Part shown: one piece after another, positions 1 to 10,613 of the stretch | Position numbering within the stretch: the first letter of the stretch is position 1 | How the letters are laid out: the number at the start of each line of letters is the position of its first letter | From: Novosphingobium mangrovisedimenti | GTDB lineage: Bacteria > Pseudomonadota > Alphaproteobacteria > Sphingomonadales > Sphingomonadaceae | Length of the DNA stretch: 64,000 nucleotides | Direction: 5' to 3' | Assembly (NCBI RefSeq): GCF_025153475.1 | Contig: NZ_JANZXA010000002.1 | Coordinates: 407,793 to 471,792, forward strand | Position numbers and translations under genes: made by a program | The notes under the pieces: generated by a model | Databases searched by the model: none | Told to the model about the DNA's origin: nothing | What the model saw: only the letters and a program-made list of their open reading frames with translations

Positions 1-2073
<2,073 letters not shown>

Positions 2074-2078
2074 CGCGT

Positions 2079-2208
2079 CCTCCCCGGCACGGGGAGGTGG
2101 CAGCCCGCAGGGCTGACGGAGGGGATTGGCGCCCCCACGCGACATCGCGCCCGGGCGTGAGTCCCCTCCACCATGCTCCGCATGGTCCCCCTCCCCGTAC
2201 CGGGGAGG
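2079..2208. repeat. Palindromic repeat ending in CCTCCCC/GGGGAGG hairpins
   Basis: The gap between xdhC and guaD starts and ends with near-identical hairpins: CCTCCCC-GGCAC-GGGGAGG at 2079-2097 and CCTCCCC-GTACC-GGGGAGG at 2190-2208. The interior also holds a small inverted repeat (ACCATGCTCCGCATGGT). A single copy of the same hairpin recurs at 23883-23903. It is probably a REP-like mobile palindrome, and its edge supplies the guaD ribosome-binding site. Confidence 0.75.
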
Positions 2209-2224
2209 ACTTGCGCCGAAATCA

Positions 2225-3142
2225 TCATTGCCCTCTCAATTGCAGAAGCTGCGCCAGCACGGCGATGGCGATCACGTCGGGCTCCTTGCCGCGCACACCG
2301 GGCACGCCGATCGGCGTGGTGAGACGCGCCAGCGCCTCTTCGGAAATGCCGTCCGCCTTGAGCCGCGAGCGGAAGCGCGCGATCTTGGTCGAAGACCCGA
2401 TCAGACCGACGAAAGCCACCGGATCGCGGCTGAGTGCGGCAAGCGTCAGGTGATAGTCGAGCGGGTGATCGTGCGTGAGGATCGCAATCGCCGCGTCGGC
2501 GGGCGCTTCCTCGATGCAATGGGCGATCTCTTCCTCGGGCATGATCGTCACGCCGTCGAGTGCGGCCAGTTCAGGCCGGGTATCGAACCAGGCGAGCTGG
2601 AGCGGCAGACCGATCATATGCCGGGCAATCGCCTGCCCGACATGCCCCGCGCCGAACAGATAGACCGGGCGCGGCCGCTCGCCCACCGGCTCGACCATGC
2701 GCGTGCCGACGCGCGGGCGTTCGCCGCGCGCGGTCTGGCGCGTGGCCGTCTCGCGCTGGAAGACGGCGCGCGCGACGCTCCCTTCCTCCAGCCGGGTTTC
2801 GAGCATCCAGCCGGGCTCGGCATCGTGCAGCCAGTCCAGCGCCTGGGGATCGACATGCTCGATCAGCAGCCGCACCCGCCCGCCACAGCACTGCCCAAGC
2901 AGCGGCCCGAGCGGATAGTCCTGCACGCGCCATGTACCCCGGGGATGATCGAGGATCGCGCGTGCCTGTTCGACGGCGCGAAATTCGAGCTGGCCGCCAC
3001 CGATGGTGCCCTGCTGCCCCTCCGCCGTCACCAGCATGCGCGTGCCCGCCCCGCGCGGTGCGGACCCTTCGGTCGCCATCACCGAGACCATCGCGCAAGG
3101 CTCCGGTCCCAGCCTGCGCAGCCATCCGACCCACTGCGTCAT
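2225..3142 (-). CDS. xdhC: Xanthine dehydrogenase accessory protein XdhC
   Basis: XdhC family proteins bind molybdenum cofactor, help sulfurate it and insert it into the XdhB subunit. The 305-residue product shows both halves of the family: an N-terminal domain with VSVMATEGSAPRGAGTRML and CCGGRVRLLIEH, and a C-terminal Rossmann-like domain with YLFGAGHVGQAIARH, followed by a conserved TILTHDHPLDY-like segment. The ATG at 3142 overlaps the xdhB stop as ATGA, which fixes the start although the frame stays open upstream. Its position directly after xdhB is the usual arrangement. Confidence 0.93.
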   Translation of the reverse strand: MTQWVGWLRRLGPEPCAMVSVMATEGSAPRGAGTRMLVTAEGQQGTIGGGQLEFRAVEQARAILDHPRGTWRVQDYPLGPLLGQCCGGRVRLLIEHVDPQALDWLHDAEPGWMLETRLEEGSVARAVFQRETATRQTARGERPRVGTRMVEPVGERPRPVYLFGAGHVGQAIARHMIGLPLQLAWFDTRPELAALDGVTIMPEEEIAHCIEEAPADAAIAILTHDHPLDYHLTLAALSRDPVAFVGLIGSSTKIARFRSRLKADGISEEALARLTTPIGVPGVRGKEPDVIAIAVLAQLLQLRGQ

Positions 3143-5448
3143 GGCGCCTTGAACTCCGCGATGGTTTTCAGGATGCACTCGGGCGTGGCCGGGGCATCGA
3201 GCGGCGGCAGTTCGCGCTTGTCCGGCACGGTGGCGGCAATCGCGCGGTTCAGCGCCGAATAGACCGAGATCGCCAGCATGAAGGGCGGCTCGCCCACGGC
3301 CTTGGAACGGTTGATCGTCGGCTCGACGTTTTCCCCATCCCACAGGCTGATGGTGAGACGCTTCGCCCGATCCGACGCGGTGGGGATCTTGTAGGTCGCG
3401 GGCGAATGGGTGAGGAGGCGGCCCTTGCTGTCCCACACAAGTTCCTCAGTGGTGAGCCAGCCCTGCCCCTGCACGAAGCCGCCCTCGATCTGCCCCTTGT
3501 CGATCACCGGATTGAGCGAGCGGCCGACGTCGTGGAGGATGTCCACCGCCAGAACCTTGTGCTCGCCGGTCAGCGTGTCGATGGCAACCTCGCTCACCGC
3601 CGCGCCATAGGCGAAGTAGTAGAACGGGCGGCCCTTGTGCGCATCGCGGTCGTATTCGATGCCGGGCGTCGCATAGAAGCCGTTCGAGGACATCGAGATC
3701 CGGCCGAGATAGGCCTTTCGCGTAACTTCGCCGAAGGAAAGCGTCTCCGCCCCGACCAGCACGCCGTCGGGGGTGAAGTGCACCTCTTCCTCGGCGCACC
3801 CGTACGTGCGGGCAAGGAACTCCGTCAGCCGCGCCCGGATCGCCGAGGCCGCATTGTGCGCGGCCATGCCGTTGAGGTCCGCGCCCGAACTGGCCGCCGT
3901 CGCCGAGGTGTTGGGCACCTTGTCGGTGCGGGTGGCGGTGATGCGCACTTGCCCGAGCGGCACGCCGAAGACATCGGCCACGACCTGCGCCACCTTGACG
4001 TAGACCCCCTGCCCCATCTCGGTGCCGCCATGATTCACCTGGATCGAACCATCCGCATAGACATGCACCAGTGCGCCCGCTTGATTGAGGTGCGTGGTGG
4101 TGAAACTGATGCCGAACTTCACCGGCGTAAGGGCGATGCCCTTCTTGATGACCGGGCTACCGGCGTTGAACGCCTCCACCGCCACCGCACGCTCATCGTA
4201 GCGCGCAGTCTCGCGCAGGCGGGCGATCATCTGGGGCGCAATGTTGTCGGCCACGGTCATGCCGTACTGGGTGACATCCCGCCCGGGGCCGTAGAGATTG
4301 GCCAGCCGCACTTCGAGCGGGTCCTTGCCCAGCCGGGCGGCGACATGATCGACGATCCGCTCGATCGCCAGCATCCCCTGCGGTCCGCCAAAGCCCCGGA
4401 AGGCCGTGGCCGAGACGGTGTTGGTCTTCAGCCGTTCGGAGGCGATCTCGACATCGGGCAGGAAATAGCAGTTGTCCGCATGGAACATCGCGCGGTCGTT
4501 GATCGCGGGCGAAAGGTCCACGGTCGCGCCGCAATCCGAGGAGAGGAACAGCGAGAGTCCCAGTAAACGCCCCTCGTCATCGAAGCCGACATCGTAGGTC
4601 ACCTCGAAAGGATGGCGCTTGCCGGTCATGACCATGTCGTCGTCGCGGTCGCAGCGGAACTTGGCGGGGCGGCCGGTCTTGTCCGCCACCAGCGCGGCGG
4701 CGGCGGCGAAGAGCGCGGCCTGCGTTTCCTTGCCGCCGAACGCGCCGCCCATGCGCCGCACTTCCACGGTCACGTCCGCCGTGCTGCGGTCGAGCATGTG
4801 CGCGACGAGATGCTGGACCTCGCTGGGGTGCTGGGTGGAACTCAGCACATGCACCTGCCCGTCCTCGCCGGGCGTCGCCACAGCGACATGCCCTTCGAGG
4901 TAAAAGTGGTCCTGCCCGCCCATTTCAAAGCGACCCGAAAGGCGAAGCGGGCAGGACTCCAGCGCCGCGGCGGCATTGCCGCGCGCCATGCACTGGGTAG
5001 GTTCGATCAGCGACTGTGCATCGCGCGCATCGGCCATGGTGAGCATGGCCGGCAGCGGTTCGTACTCGATCGTGCCGAGCCGGGCCGCCTTGCGCGCCGC
5101 CCGCTGGCTGGTCGCGGCGACGAGGAACACCGGCTGGCCGTGATTGATCACTTCGCCATCGGCCAGCAGCCGGTCATCGCCCGCCACGGGGCTGACATCG
5201 TTGATGCCGGGAATGTCCGCAGCGGTGTAGACGGCGACCACGCCTTCCGCCGCCATGACGTCAGACAAGTCCATCGACACGATGCGCGCATGCGCCTCTG
5301 CGCTCTGCCCGAAGGCGAGATGGAGCATGCCCTCCGGCTCGCCCATGTCGTCGGCATAGCGCGCCTCGCCGGTGACGTGCATGCGGGCGCTGTCGTGCGG
5401 GTGCGAGGGCTTTTCTAGCACCTTCCAGGCGGGATCGCGCTCAGCCAT
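3139..5448 (-). CDS. xdhB: Xanthine dehydrogenase molybdopterin-binding subunit
   Basis: The 769-residue large subunit carries the molybdenum centre and would oxidise hypoxanthine to xanthine and xanthine to urate with XdhA. Visible motifs include RMGGAFGGKE, ATAFRGFGGPQGM (substrate Arg region), the glycine-rich HGGTEMGQGV, and the C-terminal VGEPPFMLAISVYSAL block with the catalytic glutamate. The start at 5448 (MAERDPAW) has AGGAG at suitable distance; an ATG six codons upstream lacks one. It is separated from xdhA by a palindromic repeat rather than by the usual short overlap. Confidence 0.94.
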   Translation of the reverse strand: MAERDPAWKVLEKPSHPHDSARMHVTGEARYADDMGEPEGMLHLAFGQSAEAHARIVSMDLSDVMAAEGVVAVYTAADIPGINDVSPVAGDDRLLADGEVINHGQPVFLVAATSQRAARKAARLGTIEYEPLPAMLTMADARDAQSLIEPTQCMARGNAAAALESCPLRLSGRFEMGGQDHFYLEGHVAVATPGEDGQVHVLSSTQHPSEVQHLVAHMLDRSTADVTVEVRRMGGAFGGKETQAALFAAAAALVADKTGRPAKFRCDRDDDMVMTGKRHPFEVTYDVGFDDEGRLLGLSLFLSSDCGATVDLSPAINDRAMFHADNCYFLPDVEIASERLKTNTVSATAFRGFGGPQGMLAIERIVDHVAARLGKDPLEVRLANLYGPGRDVTQYGMTVADNIAPQMIARLRETARYDERAVAVEAFNAGSPVIKKGIALTPVKFGISFTTTHLNQAGALVHVYADGSIQVNHGGTEMGQGVYVKVAQVVADVFGVPLGQVRITATRTDKVPNTSATAASSGADLNGMAAHNAASAIRARLTEFLARTYGCAEEEVHFTPDGVLVGAETLSFGEVTRKAYLGRISMSSNGFYATPGIEYDRDAHKGRPFYYFAYGAAVSEVAIDTLTGEHKVLAVDILHDVGRSLNPVIDKGQIEGGFVQGQGWLTTEELVWDSKGRLLTHSPATYKIPTASDRAKRLTISLWDGENVEPTINRSKAVGEPPFMLAISVYSALNRAIAATVPDKRELPPLDAPATPECILKTIAEFKAP

Positions 5449-5467
5449 CGATCCCACTCCTGTCATT

Positions 5468-5550
5468 CGTCATTGCGAGGCCCGCAGGGCCGCGGCAATC
5501 CAGAGCGAGCGTCAACCGCCCTGGATTGCTTTGCTCCGCTCGCAATGACG
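5468..5550. repeat. REP-like palindrome, CGTCATTGCGAG family (copy 1, 83 bp)
   Basis: The ends are inverted copies (CGTCATTGCGAG and CTCGCAATGACG) and the interior has GGCAATCCAGAG facing CTGGATTGC. Three further copies lie at 22713-22800, 40928-41014 and 61973-62059. This copy sits between xdhA and xdhB inside the purine array. Confidence 0.88.
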
Positions 5551-5571
5551 AACTGCGAGAAGTGAAGGCGA

Positions 5572-6993
5572 TCATAGTCCGGCCTCCATCTCCAGCACCG
5601 AAATCGGCGTGCCCTGCTCGCGCAGCCACAGGCGGCGCAGCAGGTTGGCGGCCGCTTCGAGGCGATAGGCGGACGAGCCACGCACGTCGGTGAGTGGCGC
5701 GAAGTCCTGCCTGAGCGCTTCAGCGGCGGTTTCGATGGTCGTCTGGATGAACGGCTTCCCGATCAATGCTGCCTCGCAGGCTGTGGCACGCTTCGGCGTT
5801 GCCGCCATGCCGCCAAAGGCCACGCGTGCGCCGGTGATCGTGCCGTCTTCGACAGTCAGGGCAAAGGCCCCGCAAACCGCCGAAATATCGCTGTCGAACC
5901 GGCGCGAGAGCTTGGCGATGTGGATCACGGCATCGGGCCCGGGGCGAGGAATGCGGATGGATTCCACGAATTCGCCCGGCTGACGGTCCTGCTTGCCGTA
6001 ATCGAGGAAATAGGCCTCCAGCGGCATTGTCCGCCGTCCGGTAGCGCTGCGCAGCGTCAACTCGGCCCCGAGTGCAATCAGCGCGGGCGGCCCATCGCCG
6101 ATGGGCGAGCCGTTGGCGATATTGCCGCCCACAGTCCCGGCATTGCGCACCTGCAACCCGCCGATGCGGCGCACGAGTTCGCCGAAGTCCGGGTGCAGCT
6201 GCGCGAAAGGCGCATGAGCATCGGCATAGCGCACGCCCGCACCCACGATGAGCGCATCGTCGCTCTCCTCGATTGCAGCAAGATCGGCAACGTCCCCCAG
6301 GAAAATCACCGTATCGAGCGACTTCAGCCCCTTGGTCACCCAGAGGCCGACATCGGTAGCACCGGCCACGAGGCGGGCCTGCGGAAATTCGACCAGCAGT
6401 TCCGCCAGTTCATCGCTGCTGGCGGGCGCGAACCACTTGCGGCCCTGCCATTCACCCGATGCCCCATCCGCACCGATTGCCCGCAACTGCGCGGCCAGCG
6501 CCACGTCGTCGCGGCCGAGCGTGTCCACCGTCTCGCCAGCCTCGAGGATCGGGCCATAGCCGGTGCAGCGGCACAAGTTTCCGGCGATCACATCGGCCAC
6601 GGGGAGGTCGGACCCGCTCGCCCCGATGGCCCGGCCATAGAGCGACATCACGAAGCCCGGCGTGCAGAAGCCGCACTGCGAAGACCCGTTCGCGGCCATG
6701 CAGCTCTGCAACGGATTGGGCGCGCCCTGCTCCTTGAGGCTCTCCACCGTCAGCAGCGCCTTGCCGTGCAGCATGGGCAGGAACTGGATGCAGGAATTGA
6801 CCGCACGCCATTTGACCGCATCGCCATCGGGCGAGCCCACCAGCACGGTGCAGGCCCCGCAATCACCTTCCGCGCAGCCTTCCTTGGTGCCCGTGCGGCG
6901 CATCCGGTAGCGCAGGTAGTCCAGCACCGTCGCCGTCGGATCGATGTCGGCCAGTTCGATCGTTTCACCGTCGAGAAGAAACCGGATCGTCAT
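5572..6993 (-). CDS. xdhA: Xanthine dehydrogenase small subunit (2Fe-2S and FAD domains)
   Basis: The 473-residue subunit moves electrons from the molybdenum centre to NAD. The N-terminal plant-type 2Fe-2S cluster uses C40, C45, C48 and C68; the second cluster uses C107, C110, C141 and C143 (motifs QCGFCTPGF and CRCTGYGP). An FAD-binding domain follows with LVAGATDVGLWVTKG and GGNIANGSPIGD, and then the CO-dehydrogenase-type C-terminal domain. The ATG at 6993 shares one base with the uraH stop (TGATG). Having iron-sulfur and FAD domains on one chain matches bacterial XdhA. Confidence 0.94.
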   Translation of the reverse strand: MTIRFLLDGETIELADIDPTATVLDYLRYRMRRTGTKEGCAEGDCGACTVLVGSPDGDAVKWRAVNSCIQFLPMLHGKALLTVESLKEQGAPNPLQSCMAANGSSQCGFCTPGFVMSLYGRAIGASGSDLPVADVIAGNLCRCTGYGPILEAGETVDTLGRDDVALAAQLRAIGADGASGEWQGRKWFAPASSDELAELLVEFPQARLVAGATDVGLWVTKGLKSLDTVIFLGDVADLAAIEESDDALIVGAGVRYADAHAPFAQLHPDFGELVRRIGGLQVRNAGTVGGNIANGSPIGDGPPALIALGAELTLRSATGRRTMPLEAYFLDYGKQDRQPGEFVESIRIPRPGPDAVIHIAKLSRRFDSDISAVCGAFALTVEDGTITGARVAFGGMAATPKRATACEAALIGKPFIQTTIETAAEALRQDFAPLTDVRGSSAYRLEAAANLLRRLWLREQGTPISVLEMEAGL

Positions 6994-7325
6994 CAACTTC
7001 CCCGGTATGTCGAATAACCGAAGGGCGATGCCAGGAGCGGCACGTGGTAGTGCCCGTCCGGATCGGCAATGCCGAAATCGATGGAGACCCGGTCGAGAAA
7101 CGGCGGTTCGGGCAGCTTCACCCCGCGCCCGCGAAAATAGACCGCCACCGCAAAGGTAAGGCGGTAACAGCCGGTCGGGATTTCAGGGATGCCGGGGCAA
7201 CGCCCGTCGCTATCCGTCTCCCCTTCGAACAACACCGTGCCCGACATCGTCGAAAGAGTCAGCGCCACGCCGGCGGCGGGGCACCCATGCGCGGTATCGA
7301 GGACATGCGTGGAGAGCGTGCTCAT
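6993..7325 (-). CDS. uraH: 5-hydroxyisourate hydrolase
   Basis: A transthyretin-like protein of 110 residues that would hydrolyse 5-hydroxyisourate, the unstable product of urate oxidation, to OHCU. The N-terminal STHVLDTAHGCPA and the C-terminal YRGS tetrapeptide are the family signature. The start at 7325 overlaps the upstream flavoprotein stop as ATGA. Its presence implies that the cell makes 5-hydroxyisourate, so a urate-oxidising enzyme must exist nearby or elsewhere in the genome. Confidence 0.95.
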   Translation of the reverse strand: MSTLSTHVLDTAHGCPAAGVALTLSTMSGTVLFEGETDSDGRCPGIPEIPTGCYRLTFAVAVYFRGRGVKLPEPPFLDRVSIDFGIADPDGHYHVPLLASPFGYSTYRGS

Positions 7326-8776
7326 GCCGCTTCCCCCGCTTCGGGCAGCGGCCATTCGCCGAGGAACTCGGGATCATCGTAGGCAAGGAAATCGGCCACC
7401 AGTTCGTGCTGATCGTCAAGGAAGAGCTGGTCCGCGATCCCCTTGATGAGACGCGGCAGCGCATTGTGCAGCCCCGACAGCGCCGATGCGGAAAGCCCCA
7501 GGCTGATCAGCGCGGAATAGTTGAAGGCGAAGAGGCCGTGCAGCGGTGCCCCGTCCTCGCCATCGCGCGGCAGGAACTCGAACGCCTCGCCCAGATAGGG
7601 GTGAGCATCGATCAGCGCGTTGCGCCTGCCCGGCGGCGTCACCTTGTCCCCCCAGCGGGCGATCAGGTCCGCGACATCGCGCAGTTCGGGGCGCAAGGCC
7701 GGATCGCTGAGCAGCCCGGTGGAGATCACCACGAAGTCGAAGTCGTGAAAGCCATGCGGCGTAGTCACCCGGACCAGCCCATTGTGTTCGGCCACGTCGA
7801 TCCACGGCGAATCGAGATGCAGGTGAAAGCCCGGCCACGAAGCGGCCCGGTCGAACGTGTCGTTCGTCGGCGGCTGGTTGTGGCCAAGAAAGCAGTCCAT
7901 CGCCGTATACTTGGTCTCGTCATCAAGCGCGGGATAGCGCGCGGCGAAGCCGACCTTCTCCATGAAACGGATCGGATTGACGCGCGGCAGGACCTTGCGC
8001 CGCATGAACACCTCGGCCGCCCCGACGCCGCGGGTCAGTGCGTAGTTGGCATTGTCGAACGCCGAGGCGCCGCCGCCGAGAATACCGATGCGCTTGCCAT
8101 GGAGCGCGTCGAAATCGATCGGCTCGCTGGTATGAGCCCAGAGCGCCTTGGACAGGTTGTCGCGCACCATCGCCGGCGTGTGCCATTCGCCCCCGCCCTG
8201 AATGCCGGTGGCCAGCACGACCTTTCGCGCGAGCCTTGCCGCACCGCCGGCGAAGTGCAGGCGGTGCAGGTCCTGTTCGGGCAAGGGCTCGATCCTCTCG
8301 AGCTTCGCGTCGTTCGCCACCGGCAGTGCGAGCACGTGGCGATACCAGCGCAGGTATTCCATCCAGTCGCCGCGCACGATCTTGTCGACGGCTTCCCAGC
8401 CCGCCGCGCCGTGCTGCGCCTCCCACCAGGCCTGATAGGTCAGCGAAGGCAGGCCGAAATCGATCGGGGTCAGCGTCTTGGGCGTGCGCAGCGTGACCAT
8501 GCGCGCGTAAGTTTCCCACGGGCCCTCGTAGCCTGCCGGGTTCTCGTCGAAGATCACGACGTTGGTCACGCCTTCGCGGCGCAGCCCCAGGGCCGTGGCA
8601 AGGCCGCACTGGCCACCGCCGATCACCGCAACGTCGAGGACGCTTTCGCCATCCACGCTGCGCGGACGCACCCATTCGGGCCGGGCGAAGCCGACCAGAT
8701 CAAGCTCCCGCTCGAGACGCGCTTCGAGAGCGGCAAGGCCGATGGCGTCGGCCGGATGGGTCGAGGGTGCTGTCAT
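7322..8776 (-). CDS. FAD/NAD(P)-binding monooxygenase-like protein, candidate urate hydroxylase
   Basis: A 484-residue flavoprotein with two dinucleotide-binding motifs: VAVIGGGQCGLATALGLRREG near residue 50 for FAD, and GKRIGILGGGASAFDNA near residue 230 for NAD(P)H. The overall plan resembles flavin-containing monooxygenases. It lies exactly between uraD and uraH, overlapping both by four bases or fewer, where a urate-oxidising enzyme is expected. No uricase, PuuD or HpxO was recognised in the window. A flavoprotein urate hydroxylase unrelated to HpxO (HpyO) has been reported from Xanthomonas; whether this protein is its relative cannot be judged here. The family fold is clear; the urate role is inferred from position. 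Confidence 0.72.
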   Translation of the reverse strand: MTAPSTHPADAIGLAALEARLERELDLVGFARPEWVRPRSVDGESVLDVAVIGGGQCGLATALGLRREGVTNVVIFDENPAGYEGPWETYARMVTLRTPKTLTPIDFGLPSLTYQAWWEAQHGAAGWEAVDKIVRGDWMEYLRWYRHVLALPVANDAKLERIEPLPEQDLHRLHFAGGAARLARKVVLATGIQGGGEWHTPAMVRDNLSKALWAHTSEPIDFDALHGKRIGILGGGASAFDNANYALTRGVGAAEVFMRRKVLPRVNPIRFMEKVGFAARYPALDDETKYTAMDCFLGHNQPPTNDTFDRAASWPGFHLHLDSPWIDVAEHNGLVRVTTPHGFHDFDFVVISTGLLSDPALRPELRDVADLIARWGDKVTPPGRRNALIDAHPYLGEAFEFLPRDGEDGAPLHGLFAFNYSALISLGLSASALSGLHNALPRLIKGIADQLFLDDQHELVADFLAYDDPEFLGEWPLPEAGEAA

Positions 8777-9213
8777 GACTGGTCCTCAAGACGAAGGCGA
8801 ACGATTTCGCCGATCTGCTCGATGGCCGTCGCAATTTCCGCCTCTCGCGTATTGGCGAGGCGGGCTTGCATGGCCGACAGGATACCAGCCTTGTCGGTCA
8901 GGCGCACGCAGATGATGAAGGGAAAGCCGAACTTCTCGCGGTATGCGGCGTTCAGCGCGTGGAACTTTTCGAACTCTTGCGGAGTCAGCCGGTCGAGCCC
9001 GGCGCTCGCCTGCTCGGCGGCGCTGGCGTCGGTGAGCGTCCTGTCGATCGCCGCCTTGCCCGCCAGCTCCGGGTGGGCGCGGATCAGGACAAGCTGCTCC
9101 GCAGGCGTGGCCGCGTGGACCACTGCCATCAGATCGGCGTGCCGGTCCCCGCTGGAGGGCCCTGCATCGGCGCGCTCTTCCACCCAGGGGCTGTGTTCGA
9201 ACAGCGCGGCCAT
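8773..9213 (-). CDS. uraD: OHCU decarboxylase
   Basis: This enzyme turns 2-oxo-4-hydroxy-4-carboxy-5-ureidoimidazoline into S-allantoin. The product has 146 residues, about 20 shorter than most relatives, because it starts directly at the conserved FEHSPWVEERA. The catalytic histidine motif RAHPELAGK and the late KFGFPFIICVR block are intact. The ATG at 9213 shares one base with the hpxZ stop (TGATG), supporting the short start. An earlier non-ATG start inside hpxZ cannot be excluded. Confidence 0.9.
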   Translation of the reverse strand: MAALFEHSPWVEERADAGPSSGDRHADLMAVVHAATPAEQLVLIRAHPELAGKAAIDRTLTDASAAEQASAGLDRLTPQEFEKFHALNAAYREKFGFPFIICVRLTDKAGILSAMQARLANTREAEIATAIEQIGEIVRLRLEDQS

Positions 9214-9593
9214 CAGTGGGTGTTCCCCTCCAGGCTGACGTGCGCGGAGACGACTTTCCAGCCATCCTCGAACTTCACCCAGGCCTGCGTCTGGCGCCCG
9301 CGCCGGTCGGAGCCCTCGCGGAAGAATTCGGCATCGGCCGTGGCGAAATTGTCGCCGTAAACCGTGATCGAGACCTTGCCGAGCTTGCGCTGCGGAGAGC
9401 CGCCGCGTCCCTTGCGGAATTCGCGGATTTCCTCGATGCCATAGAGTACCTCGCCCACGCCGAAACGGTTGGTGGTGGGCGCATCGTGGAACAGCTTGTC
9501 CATCGCCGGAATGTCGTCTTCCATCAGCGCGCGTTCGTATTCGTGGAATGCCTCGGTCATCTCGGCGTGGAGGACGGGATCGTCGATCTTCAT
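9213..9593 (-). CDS. hpxZ: HpxZ / AtzH-like protein (DUF3225)
   Basis: A 126-residue NTF2-fold protein of the AtzH-like family. In Klebsiella hpxZ sits with hpxWXY in a cluster for oxalurate use; the relative AtzH acts on a small dicarboxyurea in cyanuric acid breakdown. The N-terminus MKIDDPVLHAEMTEAF, the central TNRFGVGEVLYGIEEI and the C-terminal RQTQAWVKFEDGWKVVSAHV are typical. The array also holds HpxW-like, AtzE/HpxY-like and AtzG/HpxX-like sequences, so all four hpxWXYZ functions are represented, though spread out. The exact reaction is uncertain. Confidence 0.85.
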   Translation of the reverse strand: MKIDDPVLHAEMTEAFHEYERALMEDDIPAMDKLFHDAPTTNRFGVGEVLYGIEEIREFRKGRGGSPQRKLGKVSITVYGDNFATADAEFFREGSDRRGRQTQAWVKFEDGWKVVSAHVSLEGNTH

Positions 9594-10474
9594 GCGGGGT
9601 GTACCTCCATCCAGTGGCGGGCGATATCGATGCGGCGGGCGACCCAGGCGTCGCCGCTGGCCATGACGTGGTCGAGGAAACGCGCGACCCAGCGCGCGCG
9701 GCCTGGCTTGCCGGCGATGCGGCCGTGCAGGCCCACCGACATCATCCGCCCACCTTCCTCGCGAAGCTGGTCGAAAGTGTCGCGCATGTGGCGGAAGAAC
9801 TGTTCGCCTTCGGTAAAGCCGTTAAGCGCGACGATCTTCATGTCGTTCACATCGAGCGTGTAGGGCACGATCAGTTGCTGCTTGCCATACTTGCTGTCCC
9901 AGTAGGGCAGGTCGTCGGCATAGCTGTCCGCATCGTAGACGAACCCGCCCTCTTCGGCGACGAGGCGCGCGGTGTTGGGTGAAGTGCGGCCCTGATACCA
10001 GCCGAACGGGCGCGAGCCGGTGAGCTTTTCGTGCAGCGCGATGGCCTCGGCGATGTGCGCGCGTTCGACCTCTTCGGGCACGTACTGGTAGTCGATCCAG
10101 CGAAGGCCATGACTGGCGATCTCCCAGTCGGCCTTGAGCATGGCCTCGACCGCCTCGGGGTTCATTTCCATGGCCTTGGCCACGCCGAACACCGTCAGCG
10201 GCAGCCCGCGTTCGGCAAAGATGCGGTGCAGCCGCCAGAACCCGGCACGGCTGCCGTATTCGTAGAGGCTTTCCATCGCCATCGCCCGGTCCGGGTGGCT
10301 GGCCGCGCCAACCATTTCGGACAGGAACGCCTCGGAGCCCTTGTCGCCGTTGAGGACGGAGTTTTCCGCGCCCTCCTCGTAATTGATGACGAACTGCACC
10401 GCCACGCGCGCGCCGTTCGGCCACTGCGGGTCGGGCGGGGTAGCGCCATAGCCGACGAGATCGCGGGAGGTCAT
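9590..10474 (-). CDS. puuE: Allantoinase, polysaccharide-deacetylase type
   Basis: A 294-residue PuuE-type allantoinase, unrelated to the amidohydrolase AllB, that opens allantoin to allantoate. It begins SRDLVGYGATPPDPQWPNGA and contains VQFVINYEEGAENSVLNGD, followed by GFVYDADSYADDLPYW and a late RMMSVGLHGRIAGKPGRA block, all family hallmarks. The stop overlaps hpxZ (ATGA). AAGGGG precedes the ATG. The 139-bp gap upstream towards the aminotransferase gene is mostly a repeat element. Confidence 0.94.
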   Translation of the reverse strand: MTSRDLVGYGATPPDPQWPNGARVAVQFVINYEEGAENSVLNGDKGSEAFLSEMVGAASHPDRAMAMESLYEYGSRAGFWRLHRIFAERGLPLTVFGVAKAMEMNPEAVEAMLKADWEIASHGLRWIDYQYVPEEVERAHIAEAIALHEKLTGSRPFGWYQGRTSPNTARLVAEEGGFVYDADSYADDLPYWDSKYGKQQLIVPYTLDVNDMKIVALNGFTEGEQFFRHMRDTFDQLREEGGRMMSVGLHGRIAGKPGRARWVARFLDHVMASGDAWVARRIDIARHWMEVHPA

Positions 10475-10504
10475 ACACGCGCCCCTTCAGACGTCGCGCC
10501 AACG

Positions 10505-10583
10505 TCCTTCGACAAGCTCAGGACGAGCGGGACTAGAGAAGACCGCAAGGAAAAATCCCGCTCAGGCTGAGCTTGTCGAAGCC
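10505..10583. repeat. REP-like palindrome, CTTCGACAAGCTCA family (copy 1)
   Basis: The arms CTTCGACAAGCTCA (10507-10520) and TGAGCTTGTCGAAG (10568-10581) are perfect inverted repeats, with AGCGGGA facing TCCCGCT inside. A second copy lies at 37262-37338. This copy fills the gap between the aminotransferase gene and puuE. Confidence 0.88.
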
Positions 10584-10613
10584 CCCGCCGGGCACGCGAT
10601 GTCTGGAAGGCAC

